From: Sorangium cellulosum So ce56
GTDB taxonomy: Bacteria; Myxococcota_A; Polyangia; Polyangiales; Polyangiaceae
Length of the DNA: 64,000 nucleotides
Assembly: GCF_000067165.1 (NCBI RefSeq)
Contig: NC_010162.1
Coordinates: forward strand, 1,674,001 to 1,738,000
Reading direction: 5' to 3'
The notes below the pieces were generated by a model, which was not told the origin of the DNA, searched no databases, and worked only from the letters and a program-made list of their open reading frames with translations. How positions within the stretch are numbered: the stretch's first letter is position 1; each line of letters starts with the position of its first letter. Shown piece by piece: positions 8,948-18,410 of the stretch. The translations under genes and the position numbers were made by a program.

Positions 8948-11900
8948 GTGAACTTCATGCATGAAAGGCGCGGTGTCTGGGCCGCGCGGCTGGCGGCGGC
9001 CGCCAGCGTGCTCCTCCCGACCTCGGCCTTTGCCACCGGCTCCGGTGTCCTGACAGGCACGGTCCTCGATTCGTCGACGAGACAGCCAGCCGCCGACGTC
9101 GTCGTGACCGTGACCTCCCCCGCGCTTCAGGGAGAGCAGCTGGTCGTCACCGACCCTTCCGGCCAGTTCCGGATCCCGAACCTGCCGCCGGGCACGTACA
9201 CGCTCCGGCTCGACAAGGACGCGTACCGGCCGTACAGCCGCGGCGGCATCGAGCTCCGCGTCGACAGCACCATCCGGGTCAACAGCGAGCTGCTCCCCGA
9301 GGCGCTGAAGGCCGAGGAGATCGTGGTCGTCGGCAGCGCGCCGATCGTGGATGTCGGCTCGAGCGCGACCGGCGTGAACGTCGGATCGGAGTTCGCGAGC
9401 CGCATCCCGCTCATCCCCACGGGCGCGAAGGGCGCGGCGACCCGCTCGTTCGAGGCGCTCGCCGACGTTGCGCCCGGCGCGAGCGCCGACCGGTACGGCG
9501 TGTCGATCAGCGGGACGACGTCGCCGGAGAACCAGTATGTGATCGACGGCCTGTCGGTGAACAACCCGGCCTTCGGCGTCATCGGGACGCCGCTGTCCGT
9601 GGAGTTCATCAAGGAGGTCAAGGTGATCACCGGCGGGTACCTGCCGGAGTACGGCCGCGCCACCGGCGGCTACCTCGACGCGGTGACGAAATCGGGCTCG
9701 AACGAGCTTCACGGCGCGGTGTTCTTCAGCGTCACGCCGGGCCTCTTCGAGGCGTCGCAGACCGGGGTGCAGAGCGCGGCGAGCACGATCACGACCGACA
9801 CCCGGCTGTCGTCGCTCCGGGACGCCGGCGTCGAGATCGGCGGCCCGATCCTGAGGGACAGGCTCTGGTTCTTCGCCGGCGTCTCGCCCTCGGCCGCGAG
9901 CTACCGCCTCGAGCGCGAGCTGCGCTTTGGCCGGTCCGACCCGATCCCCGGCACGCAGCGGGTCTACTACGCCACCCAGCAGAGCGTCCAGTACCTCGGC
10001 AAGCTCACCTTGTTGATCGATCCGGACAACACCGTCTCGCTGTCGGTCTACGGATCACCGACGACGTCCGGGGGCGACGGGAACTTCGGCATCAACCCGA
10101 AGGACGGCACCGTGGAGCTGAACAACAGCTCCAGCAACAACGTGATCAACGGCAGCTTCGGCGCCCTCGCGCACAGGTACGTGTCGAGCGCGACGGACGC
10201 CGCGCTCAAGTGGTCCTCGGCGTTCCAGAACAAGACGTACCTCCTCGACGTCACGCTCGGCGTCCACCACGAGGAGAACGCGATCCGCGCCGCCGACGGC
10301 ACGAGGATCGGGAGCGGCAAGGGGCTCTCCGACATCGCGCAGGTCCACTGGCAAAGGAGCGATCCGGGGTTCCACTCCATCAACGATTTCGAGCCCTCCG
10401 AGGCGACGCGCGATTGCGAGCCCGCGGGCACGCAGGCCGCCGAGCGGTGCCCCGTCGCGACGTACTTCAGCGGCGGGCCGGGGGCGCTCAGCGAGACGAC
10501 CCTCGACCGGTACCAGGGCAAGGGCGTGTTCACGGGCCTGTTCACCGCCCTCGGCCACCACATCGTCAAGGCGGGCGTCGACCTGGAGCTGATGCGTTAT
10601 GCGTCGTCCCGCGGCCACTCGGGGCGCAACGTCTTCGCCGAGACGACCGATGGGGGCGCGTTCACCGGCTTCCGCCGGCTGGGCTTCATCGCCAACCCGG
10701 ACGACGCGGTGCCGCTCGACAGGTTCGAGACCGTCTCGAAGTCGACCACCATCGGCGGCTTCGTGCAGGACAGCTGGAGCATCCTCGACCAGGTCACGCT
10801 GAACGCGGGCGTCCGGTACGACGCGCAGCTGCTCTATGGAGGCGACGACAAGCTGGCGATAGCCCTCCCCAACCAGTGGTCGCCGCGCGTCGGCGTGATC
10901 TACGACTTCACCCAGGCCGGCCGCTCCAAGCTGTTCGTGAACTACGCGCGGTTCTACGAGAGCGTGCCGCTCAACATCATCGACCGCGCGTTCCCCGGCG
11001 AGCGGCAGGTCTTCACGCTCCACGCCGCGGCGGCGTGCGACCCTCGGGACCGCGCGCAGCAGCGCGGCGCGTGCGACCGGAACGAGAACCTGATCCCGAC
11101 GAGCGCCCCGTACAGCCCCAACCAGAAGTGGCGTGTCATCGGGGGCGACGGAGGCATCGATCCGGACCTCGAGCCGCAGTCGACGGACGAGATCGTGCTC
11201 GGCGGCGAGCTCGAGATCTACCCCCGGCTGCGCGTGGGGGCGCAGTACACGAAGCGCTACCAGAACCAGGTCATCGAGGACATCAGCCGGGACGAGGCGC
11301 GGACGTACCTCATCGGCAACCCCGGCTACGGCGTCGCCAAGGATTTCCCGAAGCCGACCCGCGACTACGATGCGGTCACCGTCCACGCCGAGAAGGCCTT
11401 CGCCGACGCGTGGCTCGCGCAGGCGAGCTACACGATCTCCTACCTGCGCGGCAACTGGGCCGGCCTCTTCCGCCCCGAGACCGGGCAGCTCGATCCGAAC
11501 GTCAACTCGGACTTCGACCTGGTGTCGCTCCTGCCGAACCGCACCGGGCCGCTCCCCGGGGATCGGAGGCACCAGATCAAGGTCTTCGGCGCCAAGGACT
11601 TCACGATTCATCACCGCGTGATCGTCAGCGTGGGCGGGACGTACCGGTCCGCCTCCGGCGGGCCGACGAGCCACCTCGGCTCGCACCCGCTCTATGGCCC
11701 CGATCAGGTCTACATCCTCGAGCGCGGGAGCGGCGAGCGCCTCCCCTGGGCGCATTCCGTCGATGCCCACGTCGGCGTGGGCGTGCAGCTCGCCAAGGAG
11801 AGCACGCTGAGCGTCACGGTCGATTCGTTCAACGTCTTCAATTTCCAGGCGGCGACAGCCGTGGACCAGCGGTACACGGTGGCCTCCGTCCTCCCGATCC

Positions 11901-12046
11901 CGAACGGGACGAAGGGCGATCTCGGCCAGCTCAGGAACGTCGATGGCTCGGCGTTCAACCCGGTCAACAAGAATCCGAACTTTGGAAAGCCTGTTGCGTA
12001 TCAGGCGCCGCGCACGTTCAGGATCGGCGCCAAGGTGACCTTCTAG
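8948..12046 (+). CDS. TonB-dependent receptor with N-terminal carboxypeptidase-regulatory-like domain
   Basis: 1032-residue outer-membrane receptor. Order: signal peptide ending near LPTSAFA; a carboxypeptidase-regulatory-like beta domain (about 33-110: GTVLDSSTRQPAADVVVTVT ... IPNLPPGTYTLRLDKDAY); a TonB-box/plug region (EEIVVVGSAPIVDVGSSATG, then YVIDGLSVNN and GRATGGYLDAVTKSGSNELH); and a 22-strand-type barrel to the C-terminal FRIGAKVTF, which ends in Phe as barrel proteins do. The family imports chelates, oligosaccharides or peptides with energy from TonB-ExbBD. The start is GTG at 8948, four bases after AGGAG; ATG at 8957 is the alternative. The lipoprotein gene at 12074 is 27 bp downstream. 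The substrate is unknown. Confidence 0.9.
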   Translation: MNFMHERRGVWAARLAAAASVLLPTSAFATGSGVLTGTVLDSSTRQPAADVVVTVTSPALQGEQLVVTDPSGQFRIPNLPPGTYTLRLDKDAYRPYSRGGIELRVDSTIRVNSELLPEALKAEEIVVVGSAPIVDVGSSATGVNVGSEFASRIPLIPTGAKGAATRSFEALADVAPGASADRYGVSISGTTSPENQYVIDGLSVNNPAFGVIGTPLSVEFIKEVKVITGGYLPEYGRATGGYLDAVTKSGSNELHGAVFFSVTPGLFEASQTGVQSAASTITTDTRLSSLRDAGVEIGGPILRDRLWFFAGVSPSAASYRLERELRFGRSDPIPGTQRVYYATQQSVQYLGKLTLLIDPDNTVSLSVYGSPTTSGGDGNFGINPKDGTVELNNSSSNNVINGSFGALAHRYVSSATDAALKWSSAFQNKTYLLDVTLGVHHEENAIRAADGTRIGSGKGLSDIAQVHWQRSDPGFHSINDFEPSEATRDCEPAGTQAAERCPVATYFSGGPGALSETTLDRYQGKGVFTGLFTALGHHIVKAGVDLELMRYASSRGHSGRNVFAETTDGGAFTGFRRLGFIANPDDAVPLDRFETVSKSTTIGGFVQDSWSILDQVTLNAGVRYDAQLLYGGDDKLAIALPNQWSPRVGVIYDFTQAGRSKLFVNYARFYESVPLNIIDRAFPGERQVFTLHAAAACDPRDRAQQRGACDRNENLIPTSAPYSPNQKWRVIGGDGGIDPDLEPQSTDEIVLGGELEIYPRLRVGAQYTKRYQNQVIEDISRDEARTYLIGNPGYGVAKDFPKPTRDYDAVTVHAEKAFADAWLAQASYTISYLRGNWAGLFRPETGQLDPNVNSDFDLVSLLPNRTGPLPGDRRHQIKVFGAKDFTIHHRVIVSVGGTYRSASGGPTSHLGSHPLYGPDQVYILERGSGERLPWAHSVDAHVGVGVQLAKESTLSVTVDSFNVFNFQAATAVDQRYTVASVLPIPNGTKGDLGQLRNVDGSAFNPVNKNPNFGKPVAYQAPRTFRIGAKVTF

Positions 12047-12073
12047 GGCGATGGCCCCGAGAGACACACGATT

Positions 12074-12865
12074 ATGAGACGAATCCTCGGAACATCTCTC
12101 GCGCTCGCCGCGCTCTTCACGCTCGCCGCGTCCTGCGAGCAGCGGCGGGTCGCGTGCACCGCGGCGCACGGCGGCTTCGCGGCGAAGTACACGCTGAAGC
12201 CCGGCTCGAAGCGGGGCGAGGGCGCCTGCGACACGCTGAAGGGGGAGATCATCGGCCTCGAGAAGTACAACCCACGGCAGGCCGGGAACCCGCAGCGCCC
12301 TGATCCCACGAGGGCCCACCTCGCGGTCCGGGCGTCGGGGATCGCCTTTCCCGCCTTCGCGGCCCAGGGCGCGCAGGTGGAGCTCGGCCCGACCGTGCTC
12401 GACGCGCTCGGAGACTTCGCCTCCGTCGATCCCGATGACAACGACGTCTGCGCGGTCCCCTCGTTCACCGAGTCCACGCTGAGCGTCCCGGCGTACGAGG
12501 AGCCACCGCCTCCCGGCGCGCCGGAGGGCACGCCGCCCGCGCAGCACCCGGCCGTCGAGATCAGCTATGCATGGAGCAACTTCCGCATCTACGTGACGGC
12601 CGCCTACCCGGGCACGCAGATCGTCGGCGATCTGACCTACACGCAGGACGGCTGCTCCGCGTCCTACAGCGTCGTGGGCCTCTATCCCGCGGTGGAGTGC
12701 GCGCCCGGCGGCGTGCCGGATCCGAGCCTCTGCGATCCGCACCCCGATCTGGCGAACGGCCGCGCGTTCGGCTCCGGGATCAACCCGGACTTCGCGGACC
12801 GCGTGACCTGCGACGCCGAGACAGGCCTCTGCGTGCTCACGTCACTCCCGGAGGAGCTGCGATAA
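12074..12865 (+). CDS. Lipoprotein paired with the TonB receptor, unknown function
   Basis: 263-residue protein with a clear lipoprotein signal (MRRILGTSLALAALFTLAASC; lipobox AASC). The mature part has several Cys (VACTAAHGG, GACDTLKGE, QDGCSASYS, VTCDAETGLC), suggesting disulfide bonds, and a Pro-rich stretch PPPPGAPEGTPP. I do not recognise a domain. It starts 27 bp after the TonB receptor, so the two very likely form one transcript and the lipoprotein may assist the receptor. A strong hairpin follows at 12959-12989. Confidence 0.75.
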   Translation: MRRILGTSLALAALFTLAASCEQRRVACTAAHGGFAAKYTLKPGSKRGEGACDTLKGEIIGLEKYNPRQAGNPQRPDPTRAHLAVRASGIAFPAFAAQGAQVELGPTVLDALGDFASVDPDDNDVCAVPSFTESTLSVPAYEEPPPPGAPEGTPPAQHPAVEISYAWSNFRIYVTAAYPGTQIVGDLTYTQDGCSASYSVVGLYPAVECAPGGVPDPSLCDPHPDLANGRAFGSGINPDFADRVTCDAETGLCVLTSLPEELR

Positions 12866-12958
12866 CGCCGCTCGCTTGCGACTTTGCGTCTTCGCGTCTT
12901 TGCGTTGAAATCTCTCGCCGGATCCCTGGCGGGCGGAGCTCGTGGAGGGCAGCGCGCG

Positions 12959-12989
12959 GCGCCCCGCTGGACTCGCTCCAGCGGGGCGC
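12959..12989. terminator. Bidirectional hairpin between convergent genes
   Basis: Perfect 13-bp inverted repeat (GCGCCCCGCTGGA / TCCAGCGGGGCGC) with a 5-base loop CTCGC. It lies between the stop of the lipoprotein gene (12865) and the stop of the methyltransferase gene (12995), which converge. No T-run follows on either side, so it is a hairpin-type terminator candidate rather than a textbook intrinsic terminator. Confidence 0.65.
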
Positions 12990-12994
12990 GCTCC

Positions 12995-14005
12995 TCACTT
13001 CACGCCAACGACGAACGAATCCGACCCGATGAGCTTCTCCGCGCGGACGTCGCGGAAGCCTTGCTCGCGAAGCCAGCCCGCGCAATCGGCGCTCGTGTAA
13101 TCGAACCCCTCGGGCGTCTCGAGGAGGATGGTGAGGCTCATCATGAACCCGGCCACGTTCTCGCGGCGCTCGTCGTCGATCATCGCGTCGTAGACGACGA
13201 GCACGCCCCCCTCGGAGAGCGCGTCGTACGCCTTCTTGATGAAGCCCCGTTTGTCCGCGAGCTTCCACCCGTGGAGGATGTGACCCATGGTGATCACGTC
13301 CACCTTGGGAATCGGGTCCTTGAAGAGATCGAACACCTGGAAGCGCAGCCGATCCGCGAGCCCGTGCTCTCGGACATAGTCCTCGAAGACCGGCTGCACG
13401 GGCGGCAGATCGAGCCCGATGCCCGTCACCTGCGGGTGGGCCAGCGCGACCTGGACGGGCAAGCCGCCCTGGGCCGTGCCGACATCCGCGAACGTCTTGT
13501 AGCGATCCCACGGGAACTTCGCCGCGAGCGCCCGCGCCGACGGCAGGCTGAGCCCCGTCATCGCCTGCGTGAACTCACGATATTTCTCGGGGGTCTTGGA
13601 GAGCCACGTGAAGATGTCCTCGCGCGCCCCGATCTCGTTCTGCGGCGCGCCCGTGCGCAGCGCCTCGCTGAGCGAGCCCCAGATCCCGTAGAGCCGCGCG
13701 TTCGACATCTCCAGCATCCCGCCGATGTACGATTTCTTGGTCTTGTCCAGGTAGAGGTCCGCCTCTCGTGTGTTCGAGTACCGGCCGTCCTCCCGCCGCA
13801 GCAGGCGGAGCGCCACGAGGGCGTCGAAGAAATCGCGCGCCGCGCGGGGGTGGATGCCGATCCGCTCGCGCAGCGTCTGCCAATCGAGCGGCTCTCTCGC
13901 GAGCGCCGTGAACACGCCGAGCTCGACGGCGCTGAGCAGCGTCTTCGATTCGGCGTAAGCCATTCCCAGCCGTACAATCGCGTTGTGATCGATCTCTTGC
14001 GTCAT
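12995..14005 (-). CDS. SAM-dependent O-methyltransferase, plant-OMT-like with dimerisation domain
   Basis: 336-residue methyltransferase of the acetylserotonin/hydroxyneurosporene type. The N-terminal winged-helix dimerisation domain (about 10-100: LGMAYAESKTLLSAVELGVF, LRERIGIHPRAARDFFDALV) is followed by the Rossmann core. Its SAM motif FADVGTAQGGLP has Thr/Ala where many relatives have GGG. DVITMGHILHGWKLADKRGF carries the His expected to act as catalytic base in O-methyltransferases. The ATG at 14005 has AGGTGAT at good spacing, better than a GTG at 14014. It is transcribed towards the TonB-receptor block. The substrate is unknown; it might tailor the product of the FabH/ThDP locus. Confidence 0.85.
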   Translation of the reverse strand: MTQEIDHNAIVRLGMAYAESKTLLSAVELGVFTALAREPLDWQTLRERIGIHPRAARDFFDALVALRLLRREDGRYSNTREADLYLDKTKKSYIGGMLEMSNARLYGIWGSLSEALRTGAPQNEIGAREDIFTWLSKTPEKYREFTQAMTGLSLPSARALAAKFPWDRYKTFADVGTAQGGLPVQVALAHPQVTGIGLDLPPVQPVFEDYVREHGLADRLRFQVFDLFKDPIPKVDVITMGHILHGWKLADKRGFIKKAYDALSEGGVLVVYDAMIDDERRENVAGFMMSLTILLETPEGFDYTSADCAGWLREQGFRDVRAEKLIGSDSFVVGVK

Positions 14006-14211
14006 ATGGATCACCTGTGTTCGTGCTTCGGGGGCACACCAATGTATTGCATATAAGGATCACAGGCGCTCTCGAAAAGTCGGGATCATTGCTGTCATTT
14101 CTTCGCGACTCTCGCCCTCTGGGCCCTTGGTTCGCGAGGTGGCGAGCAGACGCGGTCGTGTCTGCGCAGTTCAACTGGATTCACGCGAGTCGAATCCGCT
14201 CTGGAGGCTGT

Positions 14212-16068
14212 ATGAGGTTGAGTAGACTGGTTCATGTGGGCTGGATTGTCGTCGCCGCGCTGGCGTACGGCGCCTGCCGGGAGGACGATGCTTCGAGCCC
14301 GGCGCCCGCCGCCGGCGCGCCGGCCTGCGCTCACGTCGACGCCGAGCTCGAGGCGAGCTTCCACGCGCTGGCCAGGCTGGTCGCCGCCGAGACCTACCGC
14401 GCCGAGCAGTTCGCGAACGAGGACGCGTTCGTCGCGAGCATGCAGGCGATCGTCGATGACCTGAACGCCCAGGCGCAGCAGTTCAACGAGGGTCAAAGGA
14501 CCCACAGGATCGAGCCGTGGGAGTGGAAGGTCGAGAGCGGCAACGCGGCGGAGCCCAGGTACTACTGGGTCTTCGGGTTCCGTCTTGGCAATGGGCCCCG
14601 GAAGATCTCCCTGAACACGCACTTCGATACGGTGTCTCCGGGGGACACCGACGTGTGGGAGCCGTTCGTGCTGACGAAATCGAGGGGCGAGACCAAGCAC
14701 GGCGGCGAGCAGGAGCTGTGGGTCGGCCGCGGCGCCATCGACGACAAGGGGCCGGCGCTGGCGACGTTCCTCGTGCTCAAGGACATCGCCCGGGCCTACG
14801 ACGGCAGTCCCCTGCTCGACGACATCACGGTGGAGCTCATCTTCGATACCACCGAGGAGATCGGCGCCATGTCGATGCGGCGCTACCGCGAGGAGAACGC
14901 CGGGGAGGCGGCGGACCTCGAGATCATCTTCGACACGTTCTGGGCCGTGCGCGCGGAGAAGGGCATCGAGCGCCCCGTGTTCACGGTCCCGCGCGAGGCG
15001 CCGCCCACGGCGGGCGTGTGGATCGACTCGCTGAACACCCCCTCCGGCCCCGTCAACCAGCTCCCCGACCGGGCCGAGGCGATCCTCCGCGGCGATTCAC
15101 CCGCGGCGCTCGAGGAGCTCGCCCTGCACATCGAGGCGGACTACGCCGATCATCCGTTCGACGATCCGTCGTACAGGCGGGCCGAGCTCACGGTCGACAC
15201 GTCCGGCCTGCCGGACGCGCTCAAGCTGACGACCCTGGTGGCGGGCGCGCAGCACGCGTCCGTGCCCCAGGAGAACCGCGCGAACGGCGCCAATCCGCTC
15301 GTGTCGCTCACCAATTTCCTGGGCGCGCTCGCGGAGGAGCAGGTCCTCGCCGACAACGACGTCGCCCGGATGTGCAGGTTCATCAAGTCCACCTGGGGCA
15401 CGAAGACATTCGGGGAAACTCACCCCGAGCTGCTCGAGCGCCACGACGAGGTGTTCACCGAGGGCAACGGCACCACCTATGCGCTGACCCGGCTGTACAC
15501 CGAGCCGTCGCCCGGGGCGATCACGCTCCACCTCGACGTCCGGTACGCGATAGGCCACCACGGCCAGCCGTGGGACGGGGAGAGCGAGGGGCTCCTTTGC
15601 GGAGACGCGAGCGAGTTCGCCGGTATCTTCGGGCAGATCGTCGACGAGTTCAACGCCACCTCCGGCGGCGCGCCGATCACGTTCGAGACCGTCACCCGGG
15701 TCGCGCCGGACATCCGCCGGGTCGACGGCCCCACCTTCAGCCGGATCAGCCGCGCGTTCGAGGAGGTGACCGGCAAGCCCGCGCCCGCGGTGGCCATGGG
15801 CGCGGGCACCGACGCCAAGGCGTACGTGAAGGCGATCGCCGCGGGCGCGCTGTTCGACACCACGTTCGGCGCCCCGGTCAATTACCATGGAATCAGGGAG
15901 GCCGCGCCGGTCCGCGATCTCGCGCTGAGCACCAAGATCCTCTGCGGCGTCGTCGAACAGGAGATCAAGCAAGCGAAGGAGCAGCACCCGGAGCCGGTGG
16001 CTGGCGTGTGCGAGGCCTCCTCTGCGCGCAAGCGCTCCTCCGCCGTGGACGACGGCCACGACCATTGA
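14212..16068 (+). CDS. M20-family metallopeptidase, putative lipoprotein
   Basis: 618-residue zinc peptidase of the M20 (dipeptidase/carboxypeptidase) family. The N-terminus (MRLSRLVHVGWIVVAALAYGAC) looks like a lipoprotein signal. Metal and catalytic motifs in order: ISLNTHFDTVSPGD (His ligand and Asp), GRGAIDDKGPAL (bridging Asp), DTTEEIGAMS (catalytic Glu and ligand Glu), and AMGAGTDAKAY with a later YHGIREAAP His region. The central dimerisation domain carries EGNGTTYALTRLY. The start at 14212 follows CTGGAGG. It should hydrolyse peptides or N-acyl amino acids outside the cytoplasm. It is divergent from the methyltransferase and ends at a strong hairpin. Confidence 0.87.
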   Translation: MRLSRLVHVGWIVVAALAYGACREDDASSPAPAAGAPACAHVDAELEASFHALARLVAAETYRAEQFANEDAFVASMQAIVDDLNAQAQQFNEGQRTHRIEPWEWKVESGNAAEPRYYWVFGFRLGNGPRKISLNTHFDTVSPGDTDVWEPFVLTKSRGETKHGGEQELWVGRGAIDDKGPALATFLVLKDIARAYDGSPLLDDITVELIFDTTEEIGAMSMRRYREENAGEAADLEIIFDTFWAVRAEKGIERPVFTVPREAPPTAGVWIDSLNTPSGPVNQLPDRAEAILRGDSPAALEELALHIEADYADHPFDDPSYRRAELTVDTSGLPDALKLTTLVAGAQHASVPQENRANGANPLVSLTNFLGALAEEQVLADNDVARMCRFIKSTWGTKTFGETHPELLERHDEVFTEGNGTTYALTRLYTEPSPGAITLHLDVRYAIGHHGQPWDGESEGLLCGDASEFAGIFGQIVDEFNATSGGAPITFETVTRVAPDIRRVDGPTFSRISRAFEEVTGKPAPAVAMGAGTDAKAYVKAIAAGALFDTTFGAPVNYHGIREAAPVRDLALSTKILCGVVEQEIKQAKEQHPEPVAGVCEASSARKRSSAVDDGHDH

Positions 16069-16081
16069 AGGCGCACCGCCA

Positions 16082-16109
16082 GGAGAGCGGCGCCGTCGCG
16101 CCGCTCTCC
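16082..16109. terminator. Bidirectional hairpin terminator candidate
   Basis: Perfect 12-bp stem (GGAGAGCGGCGC / GCGCCGCTCTCC) with the loop CGTC, directly between the convergent stops of the M20 peptidase (16068) and the NmrA-like gene (16111). It has no T-run. Confidence 0.65.
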
Positions 16110-16110
16110 C

Positions 16111-16989
16111 TCACTGGAACGACGCGGCGAAGGTGGCGACCGTCGTCTCCGGCTTGCCGAGCTCCTTCCAGGTCGCCTCCGCCTGGAACGGCTCCGGCGC
16201 GTTGTTGATCGCGTCGGAGATGTGCCAGACGTAGTTGAACGTCGGAGAGAACAGCCCGAGCACCTTGAAGATCCCGAGCGGCGCCGCCCCCACGGCGAGC
16301 TTCTCCTTCGTGTAGTGCTTGGCGAACTGCTCCGCCGCCTCCTTGATGGTGAGCGGCTCGGGCCCCTGCACGACGTACTCTCGCGACGCGTCGCCGGGCA
16401 GCGCGAGGGCGCGCGCGACCTGCTTGCCGTAGTCGCGCGCCGAGATCCAGTACGCCTTCTCGCGCGCGCTGCCGGCGAGGTTGATCCGGCTGCCCTGGCG
16501 GCTCCGGTAGGGGATCGACTCGATGAAATTCGACGGGAAGAAGACCGTGCTCGGGATCCCGCTCTCCTTCAGGATCGAGAGCGCCTCCCGCTTCATGTCG
16601 AAGACCCACCAGCGGAAGCCGTCGTATCGGTGCAGCAGCGAAGACAGGTAGGCGATCCGCTTGATGCCCGCCTCGCGCGCGGCGGCGACGATGTTCTTCA
16701 TGCCCTCCGACTCGACGCGCCACGCGCTCGCCGATGCGGTGATGGGCACCGCCAGGCTCACATAGACGATGTCGTGCCCGCGGAAGGCCGCCGCCAATCC
16801 CTTCACGTCGCTCACGTCGCCGGCGACGAGCGTCACGCCCGCCGGCAGCCGCTTGCTCGCGCGGGTCGCCTCGGGGTCGCGGACGAGGGCGGTCACGGCG
16901 AAATCGGCGGCGACGAGCTCCTGGGTCACGGGCGCGCCGAGCATGCCGGTGCTCCCAATCACGACGATGCGAGGAGAAGCGCTGCTCAT
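16111..16989 (-). CDS. NmrA-like NAD(P)-binding protein (atypical SDR)
   Basis: 292-residue atypical short-chain dehydrogenase/NmrA family protein. The N-terminal Rossmann motif IVVIGSTGMLGAPV is near residue 8. It is followed by ALVRDPEATRASK, AGDVSDVKGLAAAFRGHDIV and IKRIAYLSSLLHRYDG. The usual SDR YxxxK dyad is not evident. Relatives are redox-sensing regulators, quinone reductases or epimerase-like enzymes. The ATG at 16989 is preceded by AGGAGAG. It is transcribed away from the AraC-type regulator that starts 251 bp to the right, so that regulator probably controls it. Confidence 0.85.
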   Translation of the reverse strand: MSSASPRIVVIGSTGMLGAPVTQELVAADFAVTALVRDPEATRASKRLPAGVTLVAGDVSDVKGLAAAFRGHDIVYVSLAVPITASASAWRVESEGMKNIVAAAREAGIKRIAYLSSLLHRYDGFRWWVFDMKREALSILKESGIPSTVFFPSNFIESIPYRSRQGSRINLAGSAREKAYWISARDYGKQVARALALPGDASREYVVQGPEPLTIKEAAEQFAKHYTKEKLAVGAAPLGIFKVLGLFSPTFNYVWHISDAINNAPEPFQAEATWKELGKPETTVATFAASFQ

Positions 16990-17240
16990 GAAGATCTCTC
17001 CTGAGGTCTCGGGGGTACAGCGGTACCCATGAACGGTCGTCTCGGCGCGCGGCGCTGACTGCACGCCGCGCCGGGTCCGCTCCGGCCCGCCGGCGGAGGC
17101 CGGAGCGCCGGACATGCGCGGATCTGTAGCGGCCAGGCGCTGGCGCATCCATGCGATTTTGGCTCGATCCCTTTCGAGATCGTCCACCGCGGCGGCGGAT
17201 TGATGGACCGTCTCGGGTCCTCTATCCTGGCGTGGATCGC

Positions 17241-18272
17241 ATGGACCTCCTCAGCGAGATCGTCGGCGAGCTCCGCCTCGAGAGCGTGTCGTACTGGCGG
17301 CTGGAGCTCACGGCGCCCTGGGCGCTCCGCTTCCCGGCCGGCGGGCGGGGCATCCACATCGTCACGCGCGGGAGCTGCTGGCTCGAGGTCGATGGAGGGC
17401 GGGCGCCCGCCGCCGTCGCGAGCGGCGATCTCGTCGTGATGCCGAGCGGCCGCGGGCACGTGCTCCGCGACGCGCGCGGGCCGCGTAAAGCGAGCCTTAT
17501 CGAGGAGCTCGTCCGGGGCGCGTCGCCGGGGCGCGCGATCGAGCACGGCGGGGCCGGCCTGCCGACCACCATCGTGTGCGGGCAGTTCCGCTTCGGCACC
17601 CTCGGGCACCCCGCGCTCGAGGCGCTGCCGCCGGTGCTCCACCTGCGCGGCGACGAGCGGATCGGCCCCTTCATCCAGGCGCACACGCAGTGCATCGCCG
17701 CCGAGGTCAGCGCGCCGGCCGAGGGCGCGGCGATCGTGACGGCGCGCCTCTCGGACGTCCTGCTCGTGCAGGCGCTGCGCGCGTACCTTCGCGACGTGCC
17801 CGCCGACGAGCGGGGGTGGCTGCGCGGCCTCGCCGATCCGCAGATCGGGCGCGCGCTCGCGCGGATGCACCGGAGTCCGGAGCTCGACTGGTCGGTGCCC
17901 GCGCTGGCGCAGGAGGCCGGCATGTCGCGGGCGGCGTTCTCCGCGCGCTTCTCCGAGCAGATGGGCGTGTCGCCTGGCAAATACCTCGCGGACTGGCGCA
18001 TGTACCGCGCGAAGGTCCTCTTGCGATCCGGGCCGGCCCTGGTGGCGGAGGTCGCCGCGGCGGTCGGCTATCGCTCGGAGGCCGCGTTCTCGTTTGCCTT
18101 CAAGCGGCTCGTGGGCTCATCTCCATCAGCCTACCGGGACGACCATCGCGCCGCCAATGTTGCAACTGCAACACGCGAACAGCAGCCGCTGCTGCGCCCG
18201 CAGCAGTCGCGCCTCGATCGCGGCGCCCTCGGTCGCCGTCTTGGCGTGCGGCTGAAGCGGCGTCTCCCGTGA
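17241..18272 (+). CDS. AraC-family transcriptional regulator with N-terminal cupin domain
   Basis: 343-residue regulator. The N-terminal half is an AraC-type cupin: GRGIHIVTRGSCWLEVDGG and ASGDLVVMPSGRGHVL, ending in ARLSDVLLVQALRAYLRD. The C-terminal half has two helix-turn-helix motifs (VPALAQEAGMSRAAFSARFS and VAEVAAAVGYRSEAAFSFAF) and closes with the family signature KRLVGSSPSAYR. About 40 Arg/Gln-rich residues follow and look like read-through into former noncoding DNA. The ATG at 17241 gives the normal cupin start. It is divergent from the NmrA-like gene and upstream of the MFS gene, its likely targets. Confidence 0.87.
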   Translation: MDLLSEIVGELRLESVSYWRLELTAPWALRFPAGGRGIHIVTRGSCWLEVDGGRAPAAVASGDLVVMPSGRGHVLRDARGPRKASLIEELVRGASPGRAIEHGGAGLPTTIVCGQFRFGTLGHPALEALPPVLHLRGDERIGPFIQAHTQCIAAEVSAPAEGAAIVTARLSDVLLVQALRAYLRDVPADERGWLRGLADPQIGRALARMHRSPELDWSVPALAQEAGMSRAAFSARFSEQMGVSPGKYLADWRMYRAKVLLRSGPALVAEVAAAVGYRSEAAFSFAFKRLVGSSPSAYRDDHRAANVATATREQQPLLRPQQSRLDRGALGRRLGVRLKRRLP

Positions 18273-18279
18273 TCGGCGG

Positions 18280-18324
18280 CCGCCGGCCTCGGCGCGGAAC
18301 TTGATAAGTCGAGGCCGCCGGCGG
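18280..18324. terminator. Imperfect hairpin after the AraC gene
   Basis: An inverted repeat (CCGCCGGCCTCG at 18280-18291 against CGAGGCCGCCGG at 18310-18321) with 10 of 12 pairs and an 18-base loop lies just past the AraC stop and before the MFS gene. It could be a terminator or part of the MFS control region. Weak evidence. Confidence 0.35.
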
Positions 18325-18410
18325 GGGAGCGTGGCAGTCCTGGCGCGCCGCAGAGGGCCGGAGCCGTCGCGTCCGCGAGCTCCCGCCTCGATCGGAGGAG
18401 CAGAACTCTC

